From: Mastigias papua
Lineage: Eukaryota; Cnidaria; Scyphozoa; Rhizostomeae; Mastigiidae
NCBI GenBank assembly: GCA_964019165.1
Contig: OZ025272.1
Span: 5,536,993 to 5,600,992, forward strand
Direction: 5' to 3'
DNA: 64,000 nucleotides
Made by a program: the position numbers and the translations under genes. Shown here one piece after another: positions 31,101-41,561 of the stretch. Within the stretch, counting starts at the first letter, position 1. Every line of letters starts with the position of its first letter. The notes under the pieces were generated by a model that worked only from the letters and a program-made list of their open reading frames with translations, was not told the DNA's origin and made no database searches.

Positions 31101-31794
31101 TTCAATTTCCAAACCCAAGGGGTGCAAATAAGGGTGGCGGTGTGGGTGGGGGTTATTTTAGAAACATAAAATTCTAAGTGTTTTGATAGTTTCTTATACT
31201 ATAGAAGTAGGTATAGGTAACTGATCGAGGTAGGTATAGTTAGGTACGCAGGGACAACACTCCGCATAGACAAAAATTGAAGTTCAACGGCGTAGTACCC
31301 GCCACAGAAATAGCGAATAAAAAAGGAATTATACGATTTGTGGCGATTCATGGAAATATTTCTGAAACGGGCAAAACACTTAGTGCGACTAGACTTTTCT
31401 TCGTTGATGTTGGAAGCTGATGTAGTGTTGTTTAGCATGCAGCGAACACTGAGCCAGAGATACGCGATTGTATTAACGAACTGTTCTACTGACTAACATT
31501 GAACTGCACTCATACATACACAAATACTCATGATGAACCATTACATAAGAATTACTGAATAACTATAAAAAGAAGGATGGGTAGATAAACAAAAGCAAAG
31601 TAATGACCCGAGCTGTATGAAGTGATGACAGGGATGATGTAAGGAAAGGTGATGTCCAGTTGTGAAGTGACAGTGGCTGACATTGGTTCCATTCGGTAGG
31701 ATAGGAATAAAGTCTCTCCTCACCTGGCTCTGAACTGTGCTGTTTCCTAATTTTAAATAATCCTATGCAAGCGCGTGTTATGATTTCCACAAGT

Positions 31795-32190
31795 GTATTG
31801 TGTTTTTCGAAAAATTTATTGTGTTTTCGATAAATATATTGTGTTTCCGATAAATGTATTTTGTTTTCTATAAGTGTATAGTGTTTTCGATAAATGTATT
31901 GTGTTTTCGGTAAATGTGTTGTGTTTTCCATAAATGTATCTTGTTTTCGATAAATGTATTGTGTTTTCGGTAAATGTATCTTGTTGTCCATAAATGTATT
32001 GTGTTTTCGATAAATGTATTGTGTTTTCGGTAAATGTATTGTGTTTTCCATAAATGTATTGTGTTTTCGATAACTGTATCTTGTTTTCGATAAATGTATT
32101 GTGTTTTCGATAAATGTATCTTGTTTTCGATAAATGTATTGTGTTTTCTATAAGTGTTTTGTGTTTTTGATAAGTGTATTGTGTTTGACC
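31795..32190 (-). repeat. 20-bp minisatellite, right arm (inverted)
   Basis: About 20 copies of the same unit as at 30831-31100 but on the opposite strand, so the two arms could pair into a very long imperfect hairpin. The outermost units of both arms are most alike. Copy number differs, showing independent expansion. Confidence 0.9.
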
Positions 32191-32655
32191 TGTATGGGCC
32201 ACTGTAGAAAACGCCCCCTTTCATGTAAACGCTCTTGCATTTAACAATAAGGTAGTGATGAAACTCGTCGCGGGATGAGCTTATCGCGGGATGAAATTTC
32301 TCATGTAAAGAGCCTCTAAACCACAGAGTGTCCAGTGAAATAGACGGTCAAAAGTAGTACTGAAGTAGTGTCAACATCAAGGCTATTTGTTTGGAAACCC
32401 TCTGTTTGGTCGTGCTCTAAATTTAGAGCACGTCAAATACAGGGATATGAAAGACATTTTCTCCAACGTTCCTTTGTTCTCTCAGTTATGAGCACGACCA
32501 GAGACAGGGATACAAGAGACGCTATCTCTCAAGTAACGTCTTTTCAGAAAGCTGGTTTTACAAATTATTATTAAAATGAAACTTGAAATTACTTTGCATA
32601 CAACGTTTAGTCGTGCTCAGCACGACCAGCACGACCGCTGGCTACGCCTCTGGTT

Positions 32656-33049
32656 AGCGATACATTATATTTCATACAAGCAGAACATAAGAAGATTGAT
32701 GAACAGATACTAAAAAGTGTATTGACTTATCAATGTCTCTATTATAATGAATTTCATACAATTTTATCAGTTGATGATATTCTTTTAGAGAACGAGAATG
32801 AAATCGGATTAATAGGGCCTGGAAATGGATGTATAACTGGAGTTTTAGAGAAACTATTTGGAAGTTTTAAATGTTGTCATGTACATAGCGCACTTCATGA
32901 TGCTTTCGGTCGTTTTTATACACTAATATAAGAAAGGCCGTGGATATTGTTATGTATTGAAAGATGCTCCTAAGTTCTTGAAAGCTTTGCCATTGTTTGG
33001 TCATATTACTGGTTTCATTTGGAGTATTAAGAACTGTAGTAAATTTTAA
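32656..33049 (+). pseudogene. Unrecognised P1 right-end protein (5' end missing, frameshifted)
   Basis: P1 sequence resumes here after the nested transposons. A frame without its start gives about 90 residues including 'GPGNGCITGVLEKLFG' and 'HVHSALHDAFG'. After a frameshift near 32925 another frame continues with 'GYCYVLKDAPKF' and 'LFGHITGFIW' to a TAA at 33047-33049. The continuous reading across the break supports a real former gene. I do not recognise it. The 'HSALHDAFG' histidine/aspartate cluster is its most distinctive feature. It lies convergent with the VLTF3-like gene. Confidence 0.5.
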
Positions 33050-33085
33050 ATTATTTGTTTATTATTAACTGGATTTTATCTCCTA

Positions 33086-33586
33086 TTAATAATTGTATTT
33101 TGCCCAATAAAAATCAAACTTTTGTAATGTTTTATTAGATTTTGAAATTTTAATATCAACATCTATTTTCAACATATTAAATATCTCTTTGAATATAAAG
33201 TTAATATTTATCATGCTCTTTCTATTTTGATTTATTTGTGGTAGTATTTTATCAATCTCATTAAATATTTGTATAAATTTTTCTCTATCGTTGGATGAAA
33301 CATTGTATATATCATCAATTTTGTTATATAAATGATACTTTCGGTGGTATATTGATTTTTTATTTATTCTATATTTAGCTAGATGAAAATCAATGTATTC
33401 AGTAGCATGATTATATCCATAAAATAAACCACAATTCTTACAAATATTTCCATTATCATATATAATATCTTGACTACTACAACATGTGTTATTATTTAGT
33501 GTTTGTTCTCCTATTTTTTGATTGCAAAATGGACAATCAACATGTTTTTCACTTAGATATTCATGAATAACGTTATCACCATGCAT
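33086..33586 (-). CDS. VLTF3-like late transcription factor (zinc ribbon) of P1
   Basis: A 166-residue intact frame. The N-terminal half has zinc-ribbon cysteine pairs ('CPFC' and 'CKNC') and the C-terminal half a helical domain ('YHRKYHLYNKIDDI', 'ININFIFKEIFNML'). This matches the poxvirus late transcription factor 3 family found in many nucleocytoplasmic large DNA viruses and relatives. It probably activates late genes. It is the only leftward gene at the right end. The inward TATA box of the right TIR (about 33811-33816) is ~225 bp upstream, so a TIR-driven promoter is possible. Confidence 0.8.
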   Translation of the reverse strand: MHGDNVIHEYLSEKHVDCPFCNQKIGEQTLNNNTCCSSQDIIYDNGNICKNCGLFYGYNHATEYIDFHLAKYRINKKSIYHRKYHLYNKIDDIYNVSSNDREKFIQIFNEIDKILPQINQNRKSMININFIFKEIFNMLKIDVDIKISKSNKTLQKFDFYWAKYNY

Positions 33587-33735
33587 ATACTATATTATTA
33601 TATAAAGGTAATTTACTTTAAAATATTAATGCCTGGAGGCTTTATATCTCACAATTAATTGTGTGTATCGCTAAATTTAGCCAAGAATATAAATATTTTT
33701 GTCTATTTAAGTAAAGTTTACTCCAAGAATTTATA

Positions 33736-34269
33736 GAATGTGTGTTGATTGTGCTTGGAAGAAAAGGTATTTCCGCTTTTTCAGACAAGCTTTGTTTTGT
33801 GATCCATGCTTTTATACCCCCTGGTGAAGCTATTTGATATTTTAACTATATGTAATCTCCATCTCTTTTCATATTATCATCCATTATTTAAGGGGGCAGC
33901 CCATCGCTAGCTTCGCTAGCTCTTCCCGCCAAGGCTGCCCTTTTGTGCAATTACGACTCCTCCATCCCCGTGACGAGTCTTTGAACGTCTTGCTTCGCAA
34001 GCCATCCAAATACTCGCCATGCCGAGGAGTCTATTGCTAATTTTGGAGATCATATTATTGATTCAGATGGTTATTCATATCATTGTGCTTTTAAAGGGGG
34101 TACCTACGCAAAAAATCAAGTTTTTTTCCGTTTCATTATGCTTTTTAGGGGGGCCACTATGCAGAATTTTACTCCTTGTGCTTTTAAAGGGGGTAAAAAC
34201 GCAAAATAATATATGAATTTTAGCTTCAGGAAAATGAGTGTGAGAAACTGCTATTATGGCCAAAGTAGT
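33736..34269 (-). repeat. P1 right terminal inverted repeat
   Basis: Inverted copy of 713-1247 with few substitutions; it ends GGCCAAAGTAGT. It carries the mirrored hairpins (GCTAGCTTCGCTAGC at about 33906-33920), the iteron-like motifs and the inward TATA box. Its outer end abuts the GGCAAT target copy. Confidence 0.92.
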
Positions 34270-34275
34270 GGCAAT
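34270..34275. repeat. Right target-site duplication of Maverick P1
   Basis: GGCAAT, partner of GGCAAC at 707-712. Both flanks read in one frame of the interrupted Gypsy-A reverse transcriptase (Gly-Asn codons), which confirms this as the integration site. Confidence 0.75.
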
Positions 34276-37200
34276 ACTGTATTTAGTACCCTAGTATAAA
34301 ATAACAAGATTTTACAGGGTAACAGAAGTACAGAAACAATTCACAAAAATAAACAAGTTCCTTTGTAGCGATAAAGGTTTCTAATCCTTCACGATATATT
34401 ACTGCAACTTCTACTGACGACGACTATAAAGCAAACAATAACTGGCGGTGACTCTAACAACTGCTAACGACAAATTCCCAGAACAGCAACAAATTCCAAA
34501 ATGTCACGACGATACTCTCAACACGAACGACGACTTTGACTGTAACTCACGACAACACTGTTAACGACGACTTCACATAACGACTGACTACACAGAACAT
34601 TACATGCTTTATTTATATTAACGCACATTAGGTAACAAAATAATTATACGATATGATGGACTAAGGGGGCAATGCGATGGCATGGTAAAACAACACAACA
34701 AACGACAGTATACTAAGATTAGACAATACATCACAGACAAGTAAAGCAACATGATGACAGTAACAGTGGGAGATGATGATGATGCAACACTTAGAATTAT
34801 GATGACGGGGCAGCAAAAAACGGAACACATAGGAACAGAGAACCAACGTTACTTAACATGACGAAATCAAAGATAAAAATAAAAAACTAGTATTATAACA
34901 CTAGACCTGCGTAGTGGATATTGGCAAGTCAGCATGGATCCAACTGATTGTGAAAAAACTGCTTTTAGCACCCCTGGGGGTTTATATGAAGTCCTTCGTC
35001 TTCCCTATGGATTATCCAATGCACCTGCCACATTTTCTCTTGCTATAGGTATTGTTTTGTCTGGCCTTACATACACGCATTGTTTATGTTATTTTGATGA
35101 TGTCATCATTTTTTCCACCAATGTTTCTGAGCATTGTGAGCGCTTAGTATCCGTTTTGCAACGTTTTCGCGAGCATAATCTACAAGTGAAGGCCTCTAAG
35201 TGCTCATTTGCAGCAGAGAAGGTAATTTATCTTGGGCACTCTATTTCGCCTGAAGGTATTCATACCGACCCAAAGAAGATTGAAGCAATACAGGCCCTTT
35301 CTTCCCCTACGAACCTACGATAGCTTTCGTTCATTCTTAGGCCTTAGTGGTTACTATCGGAAGTTTATACCAGGTTTTGCCACCTTGAGCGCTCCCTTAA
35401 CTGAGCTCACCAAAAGGGAGTGAGATTTTCCTGGACACCCCAGCATGAGAATGCTTTTCTGGCTTTAAAATGGCACTTATGTACAGCTCCTGTCCTTGCA
35501 TACCCCAATTTTGCATAGCCTTTCATTTTACAAACCGATGCTTCAAACGATGGGCTAGGAGCTGTGTTGGCACAGCATGACATTCATGGGACTGAACGAG
35601 TCATTGCATATGCAAGCTGTACACTTTCAAATCGAGAGCGCAACTTTACCACTATGGAGAAAGAAGCTCTTGCAGTAGTCTTTGCCGTTAAGCATTTTCG
35701 TTGTTACCTCCTTGGTACTAAATGTCGTGTCATAACTGACAATAGCGCTTTAAAGTGGCTTCACTCCATTGAACCCAAAGACCGCATTGCACGCTGGATA
35801 ATGGATTTGCAGGAGTTTGATTTTGACGTAGTTCATAGACCAGGTGGCCCCAATCAAAATGCTGATGCCTTATCCCGTCCTCCTCAGACCAAAGTTCCAG
35901 GATCTGGATGCTTTGCATTCCTGTTTCACTACTTTACATCCAAGCGCTAATTTGCTAACGGCACAACGCAATGACCCAGATATATTTACTATTCTGGACA
36001 TGAAAGAGAAGGGCTTTCCTAAAGCACCCTTCTTTTTTTGGAAAAATATTGCTACCTTGCGGGCATATTGGAATTGCTGGGATCAGCTCTTTATCACTGA
36101 TGGCCTCCTTGTCAAGTCCCTAGCAGTGCATGATGAATTTCCCCGGAATGAAGTTGTAATCCCCATGGCGCTTTTACCCACAGTCCTTCAAGGCCTTCAC
36201 AACAGTCCATCAGGGGGGCATATGGGTATTACTCGCACATTGCACCGCGCCAGGGAGCGTTTCTTTTGGCCTAAAATGCGAGAAACTATTGACACATTCA
36301 TACAAAATTGTCAAGAGTGCAGCCAAATTAAAGACAAGTTATGCCATGGCAAAGCCCCTCTCAGACCAATACAGGTCAGCGAACCCTTCGTCTTTTGGGC
36401 CCTTGATTATATGGGACCTCTCCAAGAAACTGCCAAGGGGAATAAACATATTCTCGTAGTCATGGATCATTTTACTAAGTGGTGCGAGGCATTCCCCACA
36501 AAAGATCAGAAAGCTCAAACTGTTGCCAAAATACTTGTATCTACGCTGTTTTCCCGCTTTGGTCCACCCATTGGTTTACATTCTGACCAAGGTCGTAATT
36601 TTGACAGTCTACTTATGCACGAAATTTATAATGTCATGGGTCTTAAAAAGACAAGAACAACTGCCTACCATCCCCAATGTGACGGACAAGTCGAACGACA
36701 GAACCGAACATTGCAGAACATTGATACTGCTTTTGTTTCTCAGCATAGTATTGATTGGGATGAGTGGCTGGACCAAGCAGTGTTTGCCTATAACACCAGT
36801 GTCCATGAATCCACAGGAATTTCCCCATACGAACTGGTTTTTGGTCGCCCAGCTAGAATGCCCATCGAAGTAGAGCTAGGAGTACCTTTGCAGAATCCTA
36901 GTTGCCAATCAGATTATGCTCAGTCACTTCGAAAAGCAATACAGTTATCCAATCAGCTTGCCCAGAGAAAGCTGGTTGATAGTAGGGATAGACAGTCTAA
37001 TCAATATAACAAGAGCCACCAGAACTGGAACCCCTTTGAGATTGGGCAAGCAGTTTGGTTACTCCTTCCCAAAAAGTGGAAGTTCGGCAAGAAGTGGGTT
37101 GGTCCCTACAGGGTTTGTAGTCAAAATGGGGTTAACTATCAACTCAGTTCCAAGACAGGAAATAGGCTAGTTGCTCACCATAACCAGCTGCGACCCTGCC

Positions 37201-37370
37201 CCATTCCTTTGGATCAGGGCCTCCCTGTCTCCCCACATAAGGAAACCCCAGGCATTAATTTACAAGAGCCCATACAGCTAGACGAAGGTAGTAGAATGGG
37301 GGGTAGGCCCAGTCACCTGCGCCAGGTTATTAATCCCCCTCTCCGTTTTGGGAACTTTGTAGCACATTAG
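34276..37370 (+). pseudogene. Gypsy-A pol, 3' part (RT, RNase H, integrase)
   Basis: It continues the reverse transcriptase interrupted at 712: 'TVFSTL' before the solo LTR (34295-34900) and 'DLRSGYWQ' directly after it. The catalytic 'YFDDVIIFS' is at about 35091. A frameshift near 35320 and in-frame stops near 35423 and 35518 follow. RNase H lies at about 35525-35880 ('TDASNDGLGAVLAQ'). Integrase (35844-37370) is open, with a 'GGHMG' and 'CQECSQIK' zinc region and DDE residues in 'WALDYMG', 'HSDQGRNF' and 'GQVERQNR'. The whole is inactive through stops and three insertions. Confidence 0.88.
34295..34900. mobile_element. Solo LTR 1, in Gypsy-A reverse transcriptase
   Basis: A 606-bp LTR (starts TATAAAATAAC, originally probably TG; ends ATAACA) flanked by the perfect 4-bp repeat CTAG (34291-34294, 34901-34904). 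Nearly the same sequence recurs at 37478-39433. Excising it restores the RT frame across the site. Mirror-image translated frames at 34618-34846 and 39153-39381 come from this repeat. Confidence 0.85.
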
Positions 37371-37731
37371 GCTTGTTAAATTTTGTAGTGGGGGAAGGTG
37401 TAGCGGATGCCAGCGCTATGCCCGCTGTTGCATCATGCGGCCATACATCCGCTTATATTGTTAAGTGCGTGTACTTGTGTAAAATAACACGATTTTACAG
37501 GGTAACAAATGTACAGAAATAATAGAAATAAGTCACAAAAATACACAAGTTCCTTTGTAACGATAAATGTCTTTCACTGACGGCGACTATAATGTAACAA
37601 TAACTGACTGCGACTCTCCAACAATCTTGATAGCTAACTCAATACAGCAACGAACTCAGTAACGCTAACGGCAAACAACAAATTCCAAAATGGCAATACT
37701 CTAAACACGAACGACGACTTTGACTTCAACT

Positions 37732-39075
37732 ATTGATCGGTACCAATGATTGGTACCTGAATATAGATAAAGGAAAATACACTGGTCTAATCTTTATTGA
37801 CTTGAAGAAGGCTTTTGACACGGTTGATCATAAAATCCTACTGAAAAAACTAAAAATGTACGGAGTGACCGGCCTGGAACATGACTGGTTCACATCATAC
37901 TTGGATAACCGTAAACAATTCTGCAGGGTAGATGGCACCTCCTCTGGTGTGAGGGGAATAAATTGTGGAGTTCCTCAAGGCTCTTGTCTTGGTCCACTCT
38001 TGTTCCTGATTTACATCAATGATTTGCCTTTTTCCTTGCAGAAATGCCATGTCAGCATGTATGCTGATGACACGGCCATTTCCCTCTCTTCAAAAAGTAT
38101 TGATGACCTGCAAAATGACCTAAACTTAGATCTTTTGAATCTACAGGATTGGTTGCATGCAAACAAACTTTCCCTGAACGTTGTGAAAACGCAATCCCTT
38201 ATTATAGGCTCTGGTCCAAGCATCCGCATGATCGAAAACCAGCCTGATGCTCCACCATCTTTTTCTATTGGTGATCAGGACATTGAAATGATTACCAACA
38301 CAAGATACCTAGGTGTTCAGATAGACAGTAAGCTCAACTGGGGCAAACATATTGATACTATCAAGACCAAGGCTAATCGAGCTCTTGGACTTATTAAGTA
38401 TTCTAAGAAATATCTACCATCTGACATACTCAACAAAATGTATAGAGGAATTGTTGAACCCCATTTGAGCTACTGTTGTTCCGTTTGGGGCTGCTGTAGT
38501 GAATCAAAGCTTGATGTCTTGCAAAAAATTCAAAATAGAGCTGCCAGAATTGTAACTAGCAGCCCATATGATGCGTCTGCTGCTCCTATAATTCAGAATC
38601 TTGGCTGGCCAACTATCAGTGATCTTATAAGAAAGGAGACAGCCACGCTAACTTACAAATCTTTAAATTCGCTTGCACCCGACTACTTAAGCAAATTATT
38701 CGCAAAATGTTCGGATGATAGAGAACGATTTCTGCGTTCATCTGAAACTGATCTCAAGATACCTCTCCTAAAAACGATAAATGGCCAAAAGGCTTTTTCT
38801 TATCGAGGTCCAAAACTGTGGAACAGTCTAGAAAGAGCTACTAAATTGGCCCCCTCCTTGAAAACTTTTAAAGAACAGCTCTAGTCGGGAACCATTTGTT
38901 ATTTAATCTTTACGTTCTCTTTTTATAGCATTAGTTTTATATATTGTAAATTATGTTAGTTAGTAAATTTATTTTGTTACTACTAGTATTAATTTCATTT
39001 TTAGTTTTAAACAGGTCAGGTTGAAAAACATATTTGTATGAACCTTTAACCTGTATAAATATTATAAAATAAAAT
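37732..39075 (+). mobile_element. 5'-truncated LINE inserted in solo LTR 2
   Basis: A non-LTR retrotransposon beginning inside its RT domain and ending with an A/T-rich tail (about 39050-39075). The short AAC shared at both junctions fits a small target duplication. Strong 5' truncation is typical of target-primed reverse transcription. Confidence 0.8.
37733..38884 (+). pseudogene. LINE reverse transcriptase (N-terminally truncated)
   Basis: About 383 codons with RT motifs in order: 'IDLKKAFDTVDHKIL', 'GVPQGSCLGPLLFLIYINDL' and the catalytic 'YADDTAI' (about 38060), followed by the 'LGVQIDSKLNW' thumb region and a conserved C-terminal tail ('FSYRGPKLWNSL'). The endonuclease domain and the RT start are missing, and there is no natural start codon at the junction. 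The clade resembles CR1/L2/Jockey-like LINEs. The remaining frame is intact. Confidence 0.85.
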
Positions 39076-39659
39076 GAAAACTCACGACAACACTGTTAAC
39101 GACGACTTCACATAACGACTGACTACACAGAACATTACATGCTTTATTTATATTAACGCACATTAGGTAACAAAATAATTATACGATATGATGGACTAAG
39201 GGGGCAATGCGATGGCATGGTAAAACAACACAACAAACGACAGTATACTAAGATTAGACAATACATCACAGACAAGTAAAGCAACATGATGACAGTAACA
39301 GTGGGAGATGATGATGATGCAACACTTAGAATTATGATGACGGGGCAGCAAAAAACGGAACACATAGGAACAGAGAACCAACGTTACTTAACATGACGAA
39401 ATCAAAGATAAAAATAAAACTAGTATTATAACACTTGTATCATTTTAGTTTAGTTTTTATGTTCGAATGAAACAAGCTGCACGTTCAAGTTTTTGTGTCT
39501 TCTTCGCCTAATTACTGCTTCGAACCAGAACACGCCACATACTTATTAAACTGAAATATTGAAGCCATAGTTGCTAAAGAAATTTGCTCCTTGAATGGAG
39601 AAGGCAAACCAGCTTAGAGTCCTTTTTAAAATACATTTTCAAAATACATTTAAAATACA

Positions 39660-39840
39660 TGTATTTATTAACCTGAATGCACAAATCCAGCCCCCGCTAA
39701 ATCTGACACCCATTAACTGAAGTATCCAAACAATTCCAACCCCCTCGCTAATTCCGACCCCCCCCCGTTAATTGATTTGTCCAAACAATTCCAACCCCCC
39801 CCCCCCCCGCTAATTCTGACCCCCCGGCAATTAGGCACTT
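39660..39840. repeat. C-rich imperfect tandem repeat
   Basis: About three copies of a ~50-bp unit with CCAAACAATTCCAACCCCC and GCTAATTCTGACCCCC segments, including runs of up to about 15 C. It directly follows the gag remnant on the minus strand. No coding function is visible. Confidence 0.7.
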
Positions 39841-39844
39841 AAGA

Positions 39845-41208
39845 GTAGCGTAATGATCTTTCAAGATTTTGAATGCTGCTTTTCCATCATTCCTTGAGTC
39901 GTGCATTATCAACTGTAAAGAGCGTTCATCCAAAACTTGGACCAATTCTGCGTAGGCCCGTCGATTGCTTTCAGCGAAGTCATCTTTTATTATTATTATT
40001 ATAACATTATTTACAGTTGGTTGAGAAATATTATAGTTCTAATTGGAACTAATTAAGACCAACTATTTACACAAAAAAGAAAAAAGAACTAATTACAATC
40101 TGGAGATAATTATGTACAAATACACTTCTGGTGAAATTCCTACGGACTCTTTATCTACATATTTTGCACGAGCAATTGTCGCCCTTCCACTCTTTAATTG
40201 ATCTCTTAAAGCTAGCACTGGTTGCCAGACTTTTTATCGAGTCAGACAAAGTGTTCCAAAGGATCGAACCCCTGAAGGATAATGAATCATTCCCATGTGA
40301 TACTGTATTGGTGCTCGGTAACTGTAGAAGATTTTTTGTCCTTAGGTTATAGGCCACATCTTTTGCCTGGAAGATATTCCACATGAAAGGTGGATTTTCC
40401 GAATTGAGGCATTTATATATTTCCAGCATTAATTTTTGCAAATTTCGAATGTGAATTGTACATTCGCTACCCCTAGCTAAGAGTTCAGCAAAGGGGGCTG
40501 CGATATCCTGCCACATTATTCTCAGTGCCCTTTTATGGACTCTGTTTATTGATACATTGGCATCTTTGCCACAGAACATCTATATTAACGGACAATAATT
40601 GAAATTTGACATGATAAATGTATTGTACAGAATACGTCTCTTGCCCTGATCTAAATATTCCGCTACTCGCGAAAACGCGTTAGTCTTATTGTTGGCTTTT
40701 TTACATAGAGTATTCACATGTCCGGAAAATTTTAGTCAGCAGTCAATAGTAATACCTAAGAGTTTGACGATGCTGGTTGCAGGAATAGGTTTCTTGTCAA
40801 TTTCAAACACATACTCCTGGTCTGGTTTCAGTCCAAGAAACATGACTTGGAATTTTGAGGGATTTGCAACTATTCCATTGTCCCGAAACCAACACAACGC
40901 ACTATGAGTATCATACTTGAGACAGGATACAACGTGCTCGAGGTTCTGACTGCATGCATATATTGTATTGTCATCCACAAAATTACAAAACTCTGATTTA
41001 GTAATGGCATATGTGAAATCATTCATAAAAAAGTTAAATAAAAATCTCCCTCGTTTTCTCCTGTAATGACATCGTGTACCTTCTTGTCCACTGTGTATAA
41101 GTGGTTTATAAATCTAGTTTCCCAAATTGGAAAGAACTCCGGATCTCCATTAAAGTAAAGGCGCGTTTTGGGCCCATAACCTGTTGAAATTAAGGCTGGA
41201 GACCCCAT
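39845..41208 (-). pseudogene. Retrotransposon gag remnant split by a LINE
   Basis: On the minus strand 41208-41040 gives 'LYFNGDPEFFPIWETRF' and 'VHDVITGE', and 39990-39845 continues the same protein with 'NRRAYAELVQVLDERSLQL' and 'AFKILKDHYA'. This is the gag/UBN2-like pattern of Copia-type elements. The two parts join in frame once the LINE between them is ignored. No pol was found nearby. Family assignment is tentative. Confidence 0.6.
39990..41040 (-). mobile_element. 5'-truncated LINE fragment (RT C-terminal half)
   Basis: It contains 'CNFVDDNTIYACSQ' (RT catalytic box, FVDD with N at the next position) at about 40960 and the 'INRVHKRALRIMW' to 'SFRGSILWNTL' C-terminal region (40579-40151). 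It ends in an ATA-repeat tail near 39990. Several frame breaks make it inactive. The copy at 45320-46830 is the same family in opposite orientation. Confidence 0.75.
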
Positions 41209-41560
41209 TGATAATAAGAAGACAGTTTTTGCTTGTGCTTGTAAGAACAGACTGATACATAACTAAACTTAACATAATGTAATGCGCATGTCCAAAAATA
41301 GAATAACAGAAAATATCAATCAATTATAATCATAAGGATTTCCGATTGTAGTCTCAGCAATTTAGAGTTTATTTTGATTGCTGACAAGAAGGAGATGAAA
41401 AAATTGCACAAGCGTTTGTCTACTTTTGTATCCATCTACTGCATACAGAAAAGAATAACGAGTAGTCAAAAGGGTAACAAGACAAGTTCGGTGATGTGTT
41501 TCTTAAGCATATCAATACTCTTATATTGACATATTTACAACAATATAAACATTTTGAATC
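41209..41560. other. Intergenic, nothing recognised
   Basis: No gene, repeat or motif stands out on either strand. It lies between the gag remnant and a short LINE 3' fragment. Confidence 0.4.
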
Positions 41561-41561
41561 A

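Larger units (their letters stand above)
30813..32206. mobile_element. Inverted-repeat element with minisatellite arms, nested in Harbinger
   Basis: A 1,394-bp unit whose ends TACGGTGGCCCATACAGG (left) and its near complement (right) are flanked by the direct repeat GAAAAC (30807-30812 and 32207-32212). Each arm is an array of a ~20-bp unit resembling AAAACACAATACATTTATCG, about 13 copies left (30831-31100) and about 20 right in inverted orientation (31795-32190). The middle (31100-31795) has no convincing gene. Long translated frames in the arms come from the repeats, since three 20-bp units make 60 bp. It is non-autonomous; the superfamily is not identified. Confidence 0.7.
27383..32314 (+). 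mobile_element. PIF/Harbinger DNA transposon (with nested inverted-repeat element)
   Basis: Bounded by inverted repeats of about 30 bp beginning GGCTCTTTACATGAG (27383) and ending CTCATGTAAAGAGCC (32314). Subterminal repeats of ATCCCGCGATGA recur at both ends (about 27406-27480, 30745-30800, 32255-32295). It encodes a Harbinger transposase (+) and a divergent Myb/trihelix-like partner (-), the usual two-gene plan. A 3-bp target duplication could not be confirmed at the inferred ends. It sits in the 5' region of the P-like element. Confidence 0.85.
24735..32652 (-). mobile_element. P-element/THAP9-like DNA transposon (left end lost; Harbinger nested inside)
   Basis: Comprises 24735-27382 and 32315-32652; 27383-32314 is a later Harbinger insertion. 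The right end appears to be ...CTGGCTACGCCTCTG at about 32652, immediately followed by P1 coding sequence. Palindromic GTCGTGCTC/GAGCACGAC motifs lie just inside it (about 32400-32640). The left end and transposase C-terminus are missing where Gypsy-B was inserted and a deletion reached P1. Assignment to the P superfamily rests on the transposase. The right boundary is inferred from where P1 homology resumes. Confidence 0.65.
713..34269. mobile_element. Maverick/Polinton P1 (complete ends, degraded, with nested insertions)
   Basis: A 33.6-kb unit bounded by ~534-bp terminal inverted repeats that start ACTACTTTGGCC and end with its complement. It carries integrase, B-family polymerase, FtsK/A32-type ATPase, adenovirus-type protease, and major and minor capsid genes, the defining Polinton set. 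Replication and host-interaction genes run leftward (1348-12292), the morphogenesis block runs rightward (12417-18330), and a VLTF3-like gene runs leftward at the right end. Roughly 14 kb (18331-32652) is foreign nested DNA. Several genes carry frame breaks, so the copy is probably non-autonomous. Its coding DNA is clearly more AT-rich than the flanking retrotransposons. Confidence 0.93.
37478..39433. mobile_element. Solo LTR 2, same family as solo LTR 1, split by a LINE
   Basis: Starts TGTAAAATAACAC and ends ATAACA, flanked by the 4-bp repeat CTTG (37474-37477, 39434-39437). The LTR sequence is 37478 to about 37731 and about 39076-39433; the middle is a LINE. The 39079-39433 part is almost identical to the matching part of solo LTR 1, suggesting recent activity. 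Confidence 0.85.
37399..39540 (+). repeat. Gypsy-A 3' LTR, interrupted
   Basis: A purine tract (GTGGGGGAAGG) after the pol stop leads into TGTAGCGGATGCC at 37399, the likely 3' LTR start. The LTR is interrupted by solo LTR 2 (37478-39433) and resumes with CTTGTATCATTTTAG. Its right end is only approximate because the 5' LTR lies outside the window. Confidence 0.55.

Noticed and set aside
30783..31169. 128-codon frames full of short repeated peptides, and similar ones at 31563-32224
   Set aside because: These are translations of the 20-bp minisatellite arms, readable in several frames on the coding-looking strand.
30831..32190. CRISPR-like array
   Set aside because: The repeat units are contiguous without unique spacers, and the setting is an animal transposon.
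34618..34846. Frames of 61-70 codons repeated at 39153-39381
   Set aside because: They lie inside the two copies of a solo LTR and show no protein features.
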